Origin: Streptomyces flaveus
Lineage (GTDB): Bacteria > Actinomycetota > Actinomycetes > Streptomycetales > Streptomycetaceae
DNA length: 64,000 bases
Reading direction: 5' to 3'
Assembly: GCF_014647675.1 (NCBI RefSeq)
Contig: NZ_BMPQ01000024.1
Coordinates: forward strand, 77,151-141,150
The position numbers and the translations under genes were made by a program. How positions within the stretch are numbered: the first letter of the stretch is position 1; every line of letters starts with the position of its first letter. A model generated the notes under the pieces. The model worked only from the letters and a program-made list of their open reading frames with translations, made no database searches and was not told the DNA's origin. Below, in pieces: positions 38,301 to 46,524 of this stretch.

Positions 38301-38993
38301 ATGCAGCGCAACGTCGTCATCGCCACCATCGCGGCCGCCGCCCTGATCGGCGGCGGCACCGCGACCGCCATCGCGGTCACGGGTGACGACGAGACGGTGG
38401 CAAAGAAGACCGTGGCGGTGTCGAACGACGACAACAACCGCGACGGCACCAACAACACCGACGGCACCGCCCAGGACAGCGCCGAGGACCAGGCCGCCCG
38501 CGACAAGGACGAGGACGCCGAGGACAAGGCCGAGAACGCCGCCGACGCGAAGGCCGGGCAGAGCACGGCCGCCGACGTGATCAGGGCGGCGCTGCAGCAC
38601 ACGACCGGTACGGCGGTCTCGGCCGACCTGGACGACGAGGGCACGACCCACGTGTGGGAGGTCGACGTGCTGACCGACGGCGGTGCCTGGCACAGCATCC
38701 AGATCAACCCTGCCAACGGCAAGGTCCTCGGCTCGCACACCGAGAAGGACAACGACGGTGACGACGCCGCCGAGACCGCGCAGATCCGTGCCGCCCTGAA
38801 GGGCAGCTCCGTGACCGCCGCGGAGGCCGCCGAGGCCGCCGCCGCCAAGGGCACGGTGACCTCCGTCGACCTCGACGAGGAGAGCACGGACCAGGCTTGG
38901 GAGGTCGACACCACCGCCGCCGACGGCACCGGCAGCGACTGGCGCGTGAACCCCGACTCCGGCAAGGTCACCGCCGACCGCTCGAACGACTGA
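38301..38993 (+). CDS. Exported PepSY-domain protein
   Basis: The 230-residue protein has an N-terminal export/anchor helix (NVVIATIAAAALIGGGTATAIAV). A long Asp/Glu/Ala low-complexity linker follows, then two PepSY domains (about 85-150 and 155-225) with the paired pattern 'VWEVDV...INPANGKVL' and 'AWEVDT...VNPDSGKV'. PepSY domains often inhibit peptidases or act in envelope signalling. It is divergent from the two-component system and shares its CTTCAGG operator region, so it is a likely target and perhaps a feedback partner of the kinase. GGAGG lies upstream of ATG 38301. Confidence 0.85.
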   Translation: MQRNVVIATIAAAALIGGGTATAIAVTGDDETVAKKTVAVSNDDNNRDGTNNTDGTAQDSAEDQAARDKDEDAEDKAENAADAKAGQSTAADVIRAALQHTTGTAVSADLDDEGTTHVWEVDVLTDGGAWHSIQINPANGKVLGSHTEKDNDGDDAAETAQIRAALKGSSVTAAEAAEAAAAKGTVTSVDLDEESTDQAWEVDTTAADGTGSDWRVNPDSGKVTADRSND

Positions 38994-39169
38994 CCAAGGC
39001 ACACGAACCACCGGGAGGAGTGACCCCGCCGCCCCCGTCGGCCGACGGTCACTCCCCCAGGAGGACCGCGTCTCCCTCCCCCTCACACCGGGAGACCGAC
39101 TCCTCCTCCCCCGGGAAGGCCGAAACCTCCACTCCCCCCGTGAGGAAGGACGCCTTCCCCACCCCCACA

Positions 39170-39201
39170 GGTAGGGGCACCCGACACCGGGTGCCCCTAC
39201 C
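39170..39201. terminator. Bidirectional terminator, PepSY gene / aldehyde dehydrogenase
   Basis: Perfect 14-bp stem: GGTAGGGGCACCCG (39170-39183) with CGGGTGCCCCTACC (39188-39201) and a 4-nt loop, between convergent genes. Confidence 0.9.
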
Positions 39202-39217
39202 GCCACGTGCGGGCTTC

Positions 39218-40699
39218 TCAGCCCTGCGTCGTGATGGTGTGCGGCTCCGTGAACGAGAGCAGGCCGTCCGGGCCCATCTCGCGTCCGATGCCGCTCTGGC
39301 GGAAGCCGCCGAAGGGAGCTCGGTCGTCGCATGCGACCGCGTTGGCGTGGTTGATCCAGGTGGTGCCGGTGCGCAGCCGTTGCGCGAGGGCCGCCGCGCG
39401 GGCGGGATCGCCGCTCCAGACCGAGGAGCACAGTCCCGACCAGTCGTTGTTGACCTGGTCCAGTACGGAGTCGACGTCGTCGAAGGGCAGGATCGGCAGG
39501 GCGGGGCCGAACTGTTCCTCGGTGACGATTCTCAGGCCCGGGTCGGGATCGAGGACGAGGGCGGGGCGCAGGAAGTGTCCTCCTGAGGAGGCGGCGCCCG
39601 GGGCCAGGGTGCCCAGTTCGCGGATCTCGGCTCCGGCGTCGGCCGCCTCGGTCAGCATGGCGGTCACCTTGTCGCGCTGGGCGGCGCTGTTGAGCGGGCC
39701 CATGGTCGAGGCGGGGTCGGTTCCCGGGCCCACGCGCTGGGTGTCGAGGGCAGTGGCGAGCGCGTCGACGAGTTCGTCGTAGCGGGAGCGGTGGACGTAC
39801 AGCCGTTTGACGGCCATGCAGACCTGACCACTCGTCAGGAACGCACCTTGGACGAGCCGTCCGATGTGCTCCTGGTCGAGTACGGCGTCGTCGAGGACGA
39901 TCGCGGGGTCGTTGCCGCCGAGTTCGAGGGTCACCGAGGCGAGGTTCTGCGCGGCGGCGGCCATGATGTGCTTGCCGGCGGCCGTGCTTCCGGTGAACAC
40001 GATCTTGCGGACGCGGGGATCGGTGAGCAGCGGGGCGACCGCTTCGTTGCTGCCGGTCACGACGTTCAGGACGCCGGCGGGGAGTCCCGCCGCGAACAGT
40101 TCCAGGGTTCGCACCATGGCCAGCGGCACGGTGGGCGGGGGCTTGACCACGGCCGTGTTCCCGGCCAGCAGCGCGTACGGCAGGCTCGCTCCGAGGATCG
40201 CGATCGGCCAGTTGAACGGCACGATGACGGTGACCACACCCATGGGGAGCCGGTGGATGTGCGAGGTCAGCGGCGGGCCGTCGAGGTGCCTTACCCGGTC
40301 GAGGGAGTCGACCAGGTCGATGGCTGCCCGGGTGCGGGCGACGAAGACGCTCATCTCGATCTGGCTCTCGAGGGAGATCTTGCCGTTCTCGCGGGTCATC
40401 AGCGCTGCCCGGTCGGCCGCGCTGTCGTCGAGCAGGGTGAGCGCCTCGCCCATGATCTCCGCTCGCCGACGGGCGGGCATCGCGGCCCAGCCGGGGAACG
40501 CCGCGTCCGCGGCCGCGACCGCCGCGCGGGCCTGGTCGGGGGTGGCCGCGGCGGCGTGGCCGACGATCCGGCTGGGGGCGGCGGGGTCGTGGACGGCTGT
40601 CCAGTCGTCGGACTCGACGGTCTTGCCGTCGATGAGCAGTCCGCTCCGGAAGGCTTCCGGCCGGGTCTGAGCTGGATCTGTTTCGAGTTTCTCGGACAT
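39218..40699 (-). CDS. NAD(P)-dependent aldehyde dehydrogenase (benzaldehyde/vanillin type)
   Basis: The 493-residue ALDH-superfamily enzyme oxidises an aldehyde to its acid. Catalytic Cys294 lies in SGQVCMAVKR, the general base Glu259 in LELGGNDP, and cofactor motifs in VPFNWPIA and FTGSTAAGK. ATG 40699 has GGAG seven bases upstream and is preferred over TTG 40711. The following genes concern aromatic acids, so a role in oxidising vanillin- or benzaldehyde-like substrates is reasonable but unproven. It is divergent from the broken IclR regulator, which may once have controlled it. Confidence 0.85.
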   Translation of the reverse strand: MSEKLETDPAQTRPEAFRSGLLIDGKTVESDDWTAVHDPAAPSRIVGHAAAATPDQARAAVAAADAAFPGWAAMPARRRAEIMGEALTLLDDSAADRAALMTRENGKISLESQIEMSVFVARTRAAIDLVDSLDRVRHLDGPPLTSHIHRLPMGVVTVIVPFNWPIAILGASLPYALLAGNTAVVKPPPTVPLAMVRTLELFAAGLPAGVLNVVTGSNEAVAPLLTDPRVRKIVFTGSTAAGKHIMAAAAQNLASVTLELGGNDPAIVLDDAVLDQEHIGRLVQGAFLTSGQVCMAVKRLYVHRSRYDELVDALATALDTQRVGPGTDPASTMGPLNSAAQRDKVTAMLTEAADAGAEIRELGTLAPGAASSGGHFLRPALVLDPDPGLRIVTEEQFGPALPILPFDDVDSVLDQVNNDWSGLCSSVWSGDPARAAALAQRLRTGTTWINHANAVACDDRAPFGGFRQSGIGREMGPDGLLSFTEPHTITTQG

Positions 40700-40715
40700 G
40701 CGGCTCTCCAAGCGG

Positions 40716-40746
40716 TCAAGGAATCAAGTGATCAAGGAATCAAGTG
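40716..40746. repeat. 15-bp direct repeat ahead of the aldehyde dehydrogenase
   Basis: TCAAGGAATCAAGTG occurs at 40716-40730 and again at 40732-40746, one base apart, immediately upstream of the dehydrogenase ribosome site. Either an activator site or a simple slip duplication would explain it. Confidence 0.7.
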
Positions 40747-40859
40747 CGCTGCGCTGTCAGCGGACAGAAATCCGTATGACGGACATGCTGAGGTCAGAGG
40801 CACTGCGGTGCCTGGGTGTGTCCCTCCCTCCTCCTGTTGAAACTGCGGAATGCGGCCCT

Positions 40860-40874
40860 GTCCGCATCGCGGAC
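40860..40874. promoter_or_regulatory. Palindrome ahead of the IclR remnant
   Basis: GTCCGC-ATC-GCGGAC is a perfect 6-3-6 palindrome, 51 bp upstream of the IclR start and within the divergent region. It is a candidate IclR operator. Confidence 0.45.
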
Positions 40875-40924
40875 GCCCGCTGGTCCGAGTGGAAAGCGCA
40901 AGCGGATCGCAGCCGAGGAGCCAC

Positions 40925-41516
40925 GTGCCACGTAGGAGAGCAGGACCGGACTTCATCGAGGCGCTGGCCCGGGGCCTGGAGGTCATCGCCGCGTTCAAGC
41001 CCGGACAGCCGGCCATGTCGCTGTCCCAGGTCGCCGGCGCGACCGGACTCGCCAGGCCGACCGCCCGCCGGATCCTGCTCACCCTCGAGGAACTCGGCTA
41101 TGTCCGCTCGTACGAGGCGGGTTTCTCGCTGCCCCCGAGAGTCCTCGAACTCGGGGTCGCCTACGTGCGCTCCATGGGCCTGTGGGACATCGCACGGCCC
41201 CACATGGAGCACCTGGTGGAGCGGACCGGCGAATCGTGCTCCGTGGCCCAGCTCGGAGGAACGCGAAGCGGTCCTGCGGGAGGTGCGGGCCCGCGGATGG
41301 GCACTGACCGACGAACAGCTGGCGCCCGGCATCCGGTCGGTCGCGGCCCCGCTGCGGGACGGTTCCGGCCGGGTCGTCGCGGCGCTCAACGTCAACGTTC
41401 ACGCAGCCGAGGCGTCGGTCGAGCGGCTCGTCGGGGAGCATCTGCCGCTGCTGCTGCAGACCGCCGGGGACATCAGCGCGGATTTCGCCCGCGTCGCCGC
41501 GGTGCCGCACGTCTGA
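40925..41516 (+). pseudogene. Broken IclR-family regulator (internal deletion and frameshift)
   Basis: The first part, from GTG 40925 (GAGGAG upstream), encodes an intact IclR winged helix (MSLSQVAGATGLARPTARRIL) and the start of the effector domain up to ESCSVAQL near 41255. The rest of the effector domain resumes in another frame at about 41256-41516, from SEEREAVLREVRARG through APGIRSVAAPLRDGSGRVV to the natural end. Together these make about 196 residues against about 255 normal, so roughly 60 codons of the effector pocket are missing as well as the frame. The reading resembles PcaR/PobR-type regulators of aromatic acid genes. A truncated DNA-binding protein could still be made. Confidence 0.8.
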
Positions 41517-41743
41517 CAATGGGGACTCGGCCGTCGAGCATGCTGTCCTCCTGAGCTGGGAACCGGTACGGCGATTCCCTGAGCGTAGGAACGCTCCGGG
41601 CTCGAAGGATCCTTCCGATGACGGCACCTGACGGCGACCTGTGTCCCGGTCTGTCCGGGACATCCGTCGCGGTCGGCAGGGCAGTCGGCCTCCGCGGCCC
41701 TTTGTGACGGTCAGGCCCGCGACGCCACGGGCCATACGACCGG

Positions 41744-42556
41744 TCAGGCCCGCGGCGGCACCAGCCCCTGCCGTACCGCGAACAGCGCGGCCTGGGTCCG
41801 CGAGTTGAGCCGGAGTTTGCGCAGTACGTTGCTCACGTGGGTGCGGGCGGTGCGCTCGCTGATGACCAGCTCGTCGGCGATCTGCTGGTTCGAGCGCCCC
41901 TCGGCGACCAGGACGAGGACGTCGCGTTCCCGGCTGGTGAGCGCGGCGAGCCCGGTCGGTGGCGAAACGATCTCCTGGGTGAGTCCCCTGGCCACCTCGG
42001 GGTCGAGGAAGACCTCGCCCCGGGCGGCGGCGCGGATCGCGGCGACCACCTCGCCCGCTTCGGCGTCCTTGAGGAGGTAGCCGGCGGCTCCCTGCGCGAG
42101 CGCCGCGTGGACGCGTTCCATCTCGCCGAAGCTGGTGAGCACCACGACCCGGAGACCGGGGTGGCGCTGCTTGATCACTCCGATCGCCGTCGCCCCGTCC
42201 ATCCTCGGCATGAGCAGGTCGATCAGCACCACGTCCGGCAGTTCCCGGTGCGCGGCCATCGAGTCAAGGCGGGTGAGCGCCTCCTGCCCGTCGGCGGCCT
42301 CGGCGGCCACCTCCATGTCGTCCAGGACCTCGAGATAGGCGCGGATTCCGCGGCGTACGACGGCGTGGTCGTCGACGATCAGGACCCGGATCGGGCGGGG
42401 TTCGTCGCTTCCCGGAGCGGGACCGCCCGCGGAGTGCTCCGGGAGTTCTCCGGGGCCGTGGGGGGCGAATCCGGCACCCGTACGGGGAGGGGTATGACGA
42501 CGCGCACGGTCGTACCGCTCTTCGCGCCGGATCTGATCCTCATGGTGCCGCCCCAT
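41744..42556 (-). CDS. NarL/LuxR-family response regulator
   Basis: The receiver begins IRVLIVDDHAV, is phosphorylated on Asp113 (VVLIDLLMPRMDG), and is followed by a GerE helix-turn-helix (LTSRERDVLVLVAEGRSNQQIADELVISERTARTHV in part). The first usable start in frame is ATG 42556 with AAAGGG upstream. This gives 270 residues with an odd Arg/Pro-rich N-terminal extension of about 55 residues lying inside the kinase gene. No ATG, GTG or TTG exists nearer the receiver, so the true start is uncertain. It pairs with the kinase at 42379 and is the likely regulator of the divergent aromatic operon. Confidence 0.82.
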   Translation of the reverse strand: MGRHHEDQIRREERYDRARRHTPPRTGAGFAPHGPGELPEHSAGGPAPGSDEPRPIRVLIVDDHAVVRRGIRAYLEVLDDMEVAAEAADGQEALTRLDSMAAHRELPDVVLIDLLMPRMDGATAIGVIKQRHPGLRVVVLTSFGEMERVHAALAQGAAGYLLKDAEAGEVVAAIRAAARGEVFLDPEVARGLTQEIVSPPTGLAALTSRERDVLVLVAEGRSNQQIADELVISERTARTHVSNVLRKLRLNSRTQAALFAVRQGLVPPRA

Positions 42557-44046
42557 CGTTCCGCCCTTTCGCGCATGGTCGTCAGTCCGTAGCCGTGGTA
42601 CCGGGCCGTCCCGGCCGTCCGGCCGGCCTTCGCTTCCGGGGCGGCCTTTCGCCCGCCGGATTCCGTGAGTCCGCGCCCGTCGTCGCGGACGCTCGCGGTC
42701 AGGGTGTGGTCGTGGACGCCGAGGCGGATGGTGACGGTGGTGGCCTCCGCGTGCTTGACCACGTTGTGGATGGCCTCCGCGACGATCCGGTACATGTCCT
42801 CGGCCGGTTCCGGTTCGATCACGTCCAGCTCCTGATCGCACTGGAGCCGGATGCTGAGACCCGTCCGGTTCTCGGTGCTTTTGACGAGCGCGCTCACCGC
42901 GTCCTCAAGGCCGAGCCGGGCGGAGGAGGGCGGCCGCAGCTCGTGCACCATCGCCCGCAGGTCGGCGAGTACGGTCCGGGAGAGGGTTCCGACCTCGTCC
43001 GCGAACTTCTGGACGGCCGGCGCGGGAACCGGCCCGCCGCGGCTTCCCAGCACTCCGGCCGCGTTGGCCTGCATGCCGATGGAGAACACCTGCTGGACGA
43101 TCGAGTCGTGCAGATCGCGGGCGAGGCGCTGGCGCTCGTTACGGCGGGCCCCTTCGCGTTCGCTCTGCAGCAGCGTGGCGTAGTCGACGGCGAGGGCGGC
43201 CTGTTCCGCCATGGCGGCGAGGAACTCCAGCGTGCGGCTGCCGATCTCCTGCCCGGGTGCGAAGTACGCGTTCAGTACGCCCTCGGGACGGCCGCGCGCC
43301 ATCAACGGAACGCTGACGAAGGAGTCCCAGTTCAGCTCGCCGAGGTAGGAGTGCAGCGGTTCCCAGGCAGGGTCCTCGCGGATCTGGGCCCACCGGTGGG
43401 GGACGACGACGGGTTCGCGTTCCTTCAGGGTGTCGAGCATGACCAGCCTGGCGCCGCGGTCGCGGCACTCCAGCAGACGGTCGAGGAACGAGTCCCAGTG
43501 CCGTAGCCCCGCGGAGCCCATCAGCCGCAGTTCCCGGCCCGTGTCGTCCAGGGTGAGGATCTGTGCGCCGGCCAGTCCGTCGGCCTGCACGATCTGCTGG
43601 GCCACGGCGTCCAGGGTCGAGCCGAGCGACCCCTCCGAGGCCAGCGCGATCGACGTCCGGGCGATCGCCACGAGCCTGCGCTGCCGGTGCGATTCGTCGG
43701 TCACGTCGCGGAACGACACGACGGTGAACTTCGGGTCGGACGCCAGCGTGCGGGCCCGGTAGGCGAACTCGCGCCGGGCTCCGGAGTCGGGCACCCAGTG
43801 GGCCACCTGCTCGTCCGACCGTTCGTCGGAGTGCTCGTCCAGCAGCCCCGCCCAGCAGGCGTCGGCTTCCTCCCCGAGGGCGAACGGGGCCGGCGCGCCG
43901 AGCAGTTCGGCCTCCGTACCCGCGCCGCACAACGCGACCGCCGCCGGGTTCAGCCGGACGAACCGGCCCACACAGTCCAGTACCGCGAGGCCATCCGGCG
44001 CGACGGCCGCGATGTCGTCCCACCCCACGAGCGGCGTACCTGGCAT
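42379..44046 (-). CDS. PAS-GAF sensor histidine kinase (NarL-system)
   Basis: This 555-residue kinase has no membrane segment. A PAS domain spans about 10-115, GAF about 135-295 and a HisKA_3 dimerisation domain carries His313 (ARDLHDSIVQQVF). The HATPase domain has N box HNVVKHAEA and DDGRGL. ATG 44046 with GAGGAG seven bases upstream is chosen; the frame continues upstream without coding support. A soluble PAS-GAF kinase fits a cytosolic ligand such as an aromatic acid or CoA ester, which is inference. It is divergent from the acyl-CoA ligase and overlaps the response regulator gene by 178 bp if that uses ATG 42556. Confidence 0.88.
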   Translation of the reverse strand: MPGTPLVGWDDIAAVAPDGLAVLDCVGRFVRLNPAAVALCGAGTEAELLGAPAPFALGEEADACWAGLLDEHSDERSDEQVAHWVPDSGARREFAYRARTLASDPKFTVVSFRDVTDESHRQRRLVAIARTSIALASEGSLGSTLDAVAQQIVQADGLAGAQILTLDDTGRELRLMGSAGLRHWDSFLDRLLECRDRGARLVMLDTLKEREPVVVPHRWAQIREDPAWEPLHSYLGELNWDSFVSVPLMARGRPEGVLNAYFAPGQEIGSRTLEFLAAMAEQAALAVDYATLLQSEREGARRNERQRLARDLHDSIVQQVFSIGMQANAAGVLGSRGGPVPAPAVQKFADEVGTLSRTVLADLRAMVHELRPPSSARLGLEDAVSALVKSTENRTGLSIRLQCDQELDVIEPEPAEDMYRIVAEAIHNVVKHAEATTVTIRLGVHDHTLTASVRDDGRGLTESGGRKAAPEAKAGRTAGTARYHGYGLTTMRERAERWGGTMRIRSGAKSGTTVRVVIPLPVRVPDSPPTAPENSRSTPRAVPLREATNPARSGS

Positions 44047-44415
44047 GACCGGTCTCCTCACCATCGTCATCATCGACGAGCGACGAACCCCGCCCCGAAG
44101 GCCACTGCGCCATGTCGACACATCGACGAAGCGGGAGGGCTGGTGAGCGAACCGGGGACGACTCGCGGTCGGCTCAAGCATCGTAGCCCGGCGGATTCGG
44201 GCCGGGCCTACGTCATTCGACCTGTTCACCGCCCGGTCGAAACGCCGAGCCGGTCGCGTCATTGCTCGCGTTCCCGCGCGGCCGAGACCTGCCTACGTTG
44301 GGGAGGGCGCCCCGTGGATCCCCACACTCCCGCGCCGGATCCACGGGGTCGCACACGAGACGTGTCCGGCCGCGCGGTCTGTCCGAGCCCCCCGAGGACG
44401 AGGAGGTCTGAAGGT
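44047..44415. promoter_or_regulatory. Divergent promoter region, kinase / acyl-CoA ligase
   Basis: Toward the ligase: GTCATT at 44258-44263, 30 bp, then TACGTT at 44294-44299 as a -10 candidate. Toward the kinase: -10-like TACGAT (minus, 44180-44185) with a GTCATTCGA block at 44212-44220 upstream. The same GTCATT/-10 spacing recurs ahead of the reductase gene. The kinase ribosome site occupies the left end; nothing else is recognised. Confidence 0.4.
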
Positions 44416-46056
44416 ATGGACGTGTCCATCGGCACGATCTGGGAGGCGGTCTCCCGTGCGCTTCCCGATGCCGTCGCCATCACCGAGCCCGGTCGTGAGA
44501 CCACGTACCGGGAGTTCGACGAGCGCGCGTCCCGGCTGGCCGCCGCGCTGGACGTGGCCGGGGTACGGGCGGGCGACACCGTGGCCTGTTACCTGTACAA
44601 CGGCGCCGCCTACCTGGAGACGGTCTTCGCCGCCTTCAAGCTCGGTGCCGTGCCGGTGAACGCCAACTACCGCTACACCGGCGAGGAACTCTCCGAACTC
44701 CTCACCGACGCCGACGCCGCAGCCCTCGTCTTCAGCGGCACCCTGGCCGACCGGGTCACGCACGCCGCCGGTCACGTACACACGCTGAAACTGCTGGTGA
44801 GGGCGGGCGATCCACCCGCCGACGGTCCGGCCGGTCCCTCCGTGCCCGAACTGGAAGACCTGCTGGCGGCGCACGCACCGCGCGAGCCGCAACCGCGTCC
44901 CGGATCGGACCGGCTCTTCATGTACACCGGCGGGACCACCGGCAAGCCGAAGGGCGTCGTATGGCGGCAGAGCGATCTGCTGCGCGCCCACGTGGTCCCG
45001 TTCTACCACCCGCTCGGGGTCACCGAACTCCCGGCGACCCTCGACGAGGCCGTGACCATCGCCGTCAAGGCACATCACGGGGGCTGGTCCCCGACCACCA
45101 TGCCCGTCGTGCCGCTGATGCACGCCACCGGGCTGTTCAACACCATGGGCGCCCTGATGGTGGGCGGCCGGGCGGTCACCGCGCGCCAGGGCGGCCTCGA
45201 CCCGGAGCACGTCTGGCGCACGATCGCCGAGCAACGGGTCGAGACGGTCATCGTCGCGGGCAACGCCGTGTGCCGGCCGCTCGTCGACGAACTCGTGCGC
45301 GCGGAACAGACGGGACCGCCGCACGACCTGCGCTCCGTACGCAGAATCCTCAGCTCCGGCACCGCTCTCAGCGATGTGCTCAAGAGGCAACTGCACGAGC
45401 GTGCCGAGCTCACGGTCATCGACGCCATCGCATCGAGCGAAGGAGGACCTTTCGCCTTCGCGATCACCTCGTCCGTACGGGACCTGCCCGCCCGCTTCTT
45501 CCCCGTGCCCGCGACGAGGGTGATCGGTGCCGGTGACCGGTTCGTCGAACCCGGCAGTGACGAGGCCGGGCGCCTCGCCTACTGCGGGCCCATGCCGCTC
45601 GGCTACTACAAGGACGCCGAGAAGAGCGCGACGACGTTCCGCACCATCGACGGGGTCCGGTACGCGATCCCCGGCGACCTCGCCCGCCTCGAGGCCGACG
45701 GCGCGATCCGGTTCCTGGGACGCGGCTCGGGCTTGATCAACACGGGCGGGGAGAAGGTGCACCCGCAGGAAGTGGAGAACGTCCTGCTCTCGCACCCCGC
45801 GGTCACCGACTGCGTCGTGGTCGGCGTCCCCGACGAGACCTGGGGGGAACGGGTGGCGGCCGTCGTGGCGGTCCCGCCGGACACGACCGTCACCGGCGAG
45901 GAACTGCGCGACTGGGTACGGCGGAGCCTCGCCGGCTACAAGGTGCCGCGATCCGTCGTCGTGACGGACGCTCTGCCGCGGACCCCGACCGGCAAGCTCG
46001 AAGTCGCCTGGGCCAGGAAGACGGCCCAGGACTCCGGCGCGGGCGACGGATCATGA
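44416..46056 (+). CDS. AMP-forming acyl/aryl-CoA ligase
   Basis: The 546-residue ANL-superfamily enzyme activates a carboxylic acid with ATP and CoA. The phosphate-binding loop is MYTGGTTGKPKG, followed by A-motifs with GDLARLEADG and the C-terminal hinge GRGSGLINTGGEKVHP. The catalytic Lys is in PRTPTGKLEVAW. Best resemblance is to fatty/cinnamate-type acyl-CoA synthetases; the acid is not predictable. It is first in the plus-strand aromatic region and its stop overlaps the next start as ATGA. It could make a hydroxycinnamoyl-CoA or process a ring-cleavage acid. ATG 44416 follows GAGGAGG. Confidence 0.85.
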   Translation: MDVSIGTIWEAVSRALPDAVAITEPGRETTYREFDERASRLAAALDVAGVRAGDTVACYLYNGAAYLETVFAAFKLGAVPVNANYRYTGEELSELLTDADAAALVFSGTLADRVTHAAGHVHTLKLLVRAGDPPADGPAGPSVPELEDLLAAHAPREPQPRPGSDRLFMYTGGTTGKPKGVVWRQSDLLRAHVVPFYHPLGVTELPATLDEAVTIAVKAHHGGWSPTTMPVVPLMHATGLFNTMGALMVGGRAVTARQGGLDPEHVWRTIAEQRVETVIVAGNAVCRPLVDELVRAEQTGPPHDLRSVRRILSSGTALSDVLKRQLHERAELTVIDAIASSEGGPFAFAITSSVRDLPARFFPVPATRVIGAGDRFVEPGSDEAGRLAYCGPMPLGYYKDAEKSATTFRTIDGVRYAIPGDLARLEADGAIRFLGRGSGLINTGGEKVHPQEVENVLLSHPAVTDCVVVGVPDETWGERVAAVVAVPPDTTVTGEELRDWVRRSLAGYKVPRSVVVTDALPRTPTGKLEVAWARKTAQDSGAGDGS

Positions 46057-46391
46057 CGGTCGAGTGCGAGACGGGTGGCCGTGGGGCCACGCACATCTGG
46101 GTTCCCTTCCGCGACACGTCCCTCTACGTGGAGTTCGCGGACGAGACGAGCGAGGCGGGCGAGACGGCCCGTACGTCCGATCGCCGGGACCTGCTGGCCG
46201 ACGTCGTCCCCCAGGACGGCATCACGCGCGACGACCGCTACGGCGCACCGATGTGGCGCATCGACGTCCAGCGGCTGCATGCCGTCGTGGAAGCCCTCTG
46301 GAACGAGGACGACCGCCAAGTGCGGATCCACCTCGACCAGGCTCCGCGGCTCGACAGGGACGCCGGGACGCCCGGCCCGCGCGACGGATGA
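46053..46391 (+). CDS. Small hypothetical protein coupled to the acyl-CoA ligase
   Basis: The 112-residue protein starts in an ATGA overlap with the ligase stop. I recognise no family. It is acidic, with FRDTSLYVEFADETS near the start and a predicted C-terminal helix (VQRLHAVVEALWNEDDRQVRIHLDQ in part), ending GTPGPRDG. No signal or membrane segment is seen. Position suggests an accessory role to the ligase or oxygenase. Two other long frames cover the same bases, but this one has the coupled start. Confidence 0.5.
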   Translation: MTVECETGGRGATHIWVPFRDTSLYVEFADETSEAGETARTSDRRDLLADVVPQDGITRDDRYGAPMWRIDVQRLHAVVEALWNEDDRQVRIHLDQAPRLDRDAGTPGPRDG

Positions 46392-46427
46392 CGTAGTCCG
46401 GGCCACGACCATACGCCGCCCCGGTCC

Positions 46428-46469
46428 GGTCATTCGAGCGATGACCTGGGCATTTCCCATGGCTAGCGT
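46428..46469 (+). promoter_or_regulatory. Promoter/operator candidate of the oxygenase operon
   Basis: GGTCAT (46428-46433) and ATGACC (46441-46446) are inverted 6-bp arms around TCGAGCG. The -10-like TAGCGT lies at 46464-46469. GTCATT to -10 spacing is 29 bp, as upstream of the ligase gene (30 bp), consistent with a shared activator. Confidence 0.45.
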
Positions 46470-46524
46470 CGATCGTGCCGCCGCCGAGCGCGGCCGAGGT
46501 GAACCTGCCGACCGTACCGAGGAG

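Noticed and set aside
46064..46396. Alternative frames over the small gene after the acyl-CoA ligase
   Set aside because: Arg/Pro-rich readings without a coupled start; the frame beginning at 46053 uses the ATGA overlap.
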